From Campylobacterales bacterium (GTDB taxonomy: Bacteria > Campylobacterota > Campylobacteria > Campylobacterales > Sulfurimonadaceae), in the NCBI GenBank assembly GCA_016937915.1, contig JAFGVR010000156.1, positions 1-7,148 of the forward strand: a stretch of DNA of 7,148 nucleotides, given 5' to 3'. Shown one piece after another: positions 6,454 to 7,148 of the stretch (within the stretch, counting starts at the first letter, position 1; each line of letters starts with the position of its first letter). The notes under the pieces were generated by a model. It worked only from the letters and a program-made list of their open reading frames with translations, was not told the origin of the DNA and did not search any database. A program made the position numbers and the translations under genes.

Positions 6454-7027
6454 TACCGCTTGGGGAATTTATGAGTGAAAAAAATTCAGCCCTTGTTTTT
6501 TCATCTTTTTTAAACAAGCCTCTTAAAGCTGAAGAAGTTGTAGTTGAATTTATCTTCTCAACTCCACGCATCTCCATACACATGTGTCTTGCAGCTATAA
6601 CAACTGCTACACCTTTAGGTTCGATAGTATCCATGATAGCATCTGCTATTTGTTCTGTAAGTTGCTCTTGTATCTGCATACGGCGAGCAAATACATCAAC
6701 AACTCTAGGAATTTTTGAAAGTCCAACAACTTTACCATTTGGTATATAAGCCACATGTGCACGACCAATTATAGGGAGTAGATGATGCTCACAAGTTGAG
6801 TAAAACTCTATATCTTTTATAAGTACCATCTCATCATTTGAACTTGTAAAAAGTGCTTTTTGAAGTATTTCTTTTGGATTTTGCTTATATCCACCATAGA
6901 TAAACTCATAAGCTTTTCTAACTCTTGATGGAGTATCTACAAGACCCTCTCTGCTAGAATCCTCTCCAACATAGTCCATCATTGTTTTTACAGCATTTTC
7001 AAACTCTATCTCTTTTATATTGCTCAA
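6443..7027 (-). CDS. folE: GTP cyclohydrolase I (FolE)
   Basis: FolE converts GTP to 7,8-dihydroneopterin triphosphate, the first step of tetrahydrofolate synthesis, and also feeds the queuosine pathway. The 194-residue protein has the complete catalytic set: zinc ligands C79, H82 and C150 (STC79EHH82 and ARHMC150MEMRG) and catalytic histidines H81 and H148. The conserved core segments [16 protein letters not shown] and [12 protein letters not shown] are also present. It is slightly shorter than E. coli FolE (222 residues), mainly at the N-terminus. The start is a TTG at 7025-7027, supported by AAAGG (7035-7039) 7 nt upstream and by the sequence that follows ([13 protein letters not shown]). 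The next Met codons, residues 16 and 17, would cut into the conserved region. It is the first gene of the minus-strand run and has its own promoter. Confidence 0.97.
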   Translation of the reverse strand: MSNIKEIEFENAVKTMMDYVGEDSSREGLVDTPSRVRKAYEFIYGGYKQNPKEILQKALFTSSNDEMVLIKDIEFYSTCEHHLLPIIGRAHVAYIPNGKVVGLSKIPRVVDVFARRMQIQEQLTEQIADAIMDTIEPKGVAVVIAARHMCMEMRGVEKINSTTTSSALRGLFKKDEKTRAEFFSLINSPSGTRY

Positions 7028-7034
7028 TATGAAA

Positions 7035-7062
7035 CCTTTATTCGTAATAAGGTCGAATTATA
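7035..7062 (-). promoter_or_regulatory. folE promoter with TTACGAATAA leader block and ribosome site
   Basis: On the minus strand a perfect TATAAT (7057-7062) is followed after 9 nt by TTACGAATAA (7038-7047) and the ribosome site AAAGG (7035-7039). Transcription should start near 7049-7050, giving a leader of about 22 nt. The DNA from 7035 to 7052 forms an imperfect dyad (CCTTTATT-CG-TAATAAGG), a possible operator over the start of transcription. The spacing and the TTACGAATAA block are identical to those of the sensor promoter at 738-765. Confidence 0.6.
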
Positions 7063-7074
7063 TAGTAAATAAGG
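7061..7074 (+). promoter_or_regulatory. Possible promoter and ribosome site for the divergent right-edge gene
   Basis: TATAGT (7061-7066) could act as a -10 box and overlaps the folE -10 box on the other strand by two bases. AAGG (7071-7074) lies 7 nt before the ATG at 7082. If TATAGT is used, transcription would start almost at the ribosome site, which is unusually close. The ribosome site is the firmer part of this call. Confidence 0.3.
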
Positions 7075-7117
7075 TATTGAAATGGTAAAAGATAGTAAAT
7101 TAGTTGTAGTAAATAAG
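7063..7117 (+). repeat. Three short direct repeats of TAGTAAAT
   Basis: TAGTAAAT occurs at 7063-7070, 7093-7100 and 7107-7114. The first and last extend to an 11-base match, TAGTAAATAAG. The copies start upstream of the right-edge gene and run into its first codons. In DNA this rich in A and T they may be chance or codon bias (Lys, Val, Asn), or they may be binding sites. Confidence 0.35.
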
Positions 7118-7148
7118 ACAAAGTTAAAAATAAAAAGTAAAATCAGAC
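7082..7148 (+). CDS. N-terminal fragment of an unidentified protein, cut by right edge
   Basis: An ATG at 7082 with AAGG 7 nt upstream opens a frame that stays open to the window edge. The 22 visible residues, MVKDSKLVVVNKTKLKIKSK then IR, are rich in lysine and valine with no cysteine, no signal peptide and no membrane segment. They are too few for a family assignment. The gene is divergent from folE and shares its 54-nt intergenic region, so both could answer to one regulator bound there. The reality of the gene rests on the ribosome site and its position beside a divergent promoter region. Confidence 0.55.
   Translation, partial: MVKDSKLVVVNKTKLKIKSKIR

Noticed and set aside
6471..6749. 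Plus-strand 92-residue open frame opposite folE.
   Set aside because: It is antisense to the FolE catalytic core and shows no family features.
1..7148. CRISPR arrays, insertion sequences, tRNA or rRNA genes, prophage or defence genes.
   Set aside because: No regularly spaced repeats, transposase frames, terminal inverted repeats or recognisable structural RNA were seen, and nearly all bases are taken by identifiable genes.

Overview
The window is AT-rich, densely coded and almost entirely on the minus strand. Protein style and gene content (FliI, RarA, a COG3864-type VWA protein, REC/PP2C/kinase signalling, a c-type heme sensor) suggest a flagellated, free-living member of the Campylobacterota, most like the Sulfurimonas/Sulfuricurvum group. 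This placement is a judgement from sequence style, not a search result.

Layout, read in the direction of minus-strand transcription (right to left): a divergent intergenic region (7028-7081) separates a small plus-strand gene fragment at the right edge from folE (GTP cyclohydrolase I). folE is followed closely by fliI (flagellar export ATPase), a VWA/metallopeptidase-like protein, and rarA (AAA+ replication-recombination factor). Gaps are 9 and 15 nt, then a 4-nt ATGA overlap. After 73 nt comes a signalling pair: a 95-aa STAS protein and, 7 nt on, a 551-aa protein with receiver, PP2C phosphatase and RsbW-like kinase domains. No terminator is visible between these genes, so they could form one long transcript with internal promoters. 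After a 146-nt spacer comes the N-terminal part of a membrane sensor with a periplasmic CxxCH heme motif, cut by the left edge.

The most interesting part is the left 2.8 kb. The STAS protein and the three-domain protein have the parts of a partner-switching switch: one polypeptide has both the kinase and the phosphatase for a STAS serine, and its receiver domain lets a two-component signal choose between them. The domain order matches what I recall of HsbR (Pseudomonas) and CrsR (Shewanella). Partner switches often act on sigma factors such as SigB or RpoS, which I do not expect in Campylobacterota, so the output is open. The adjacent heme sensor is a candidate input.

Three small-scale signals also stand out. 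Two promoters 6.3 kb apart share TATAAT-N9-TTACGAATAARGG. A 17-codon upstream ORF ends in a TTGA overlap with the TTG start of the sensor. A perfect 7-bp hairpin presents the fliI Shine-Dalgarno sequence in its loop, directly before the start codon and over the folE stop codon.
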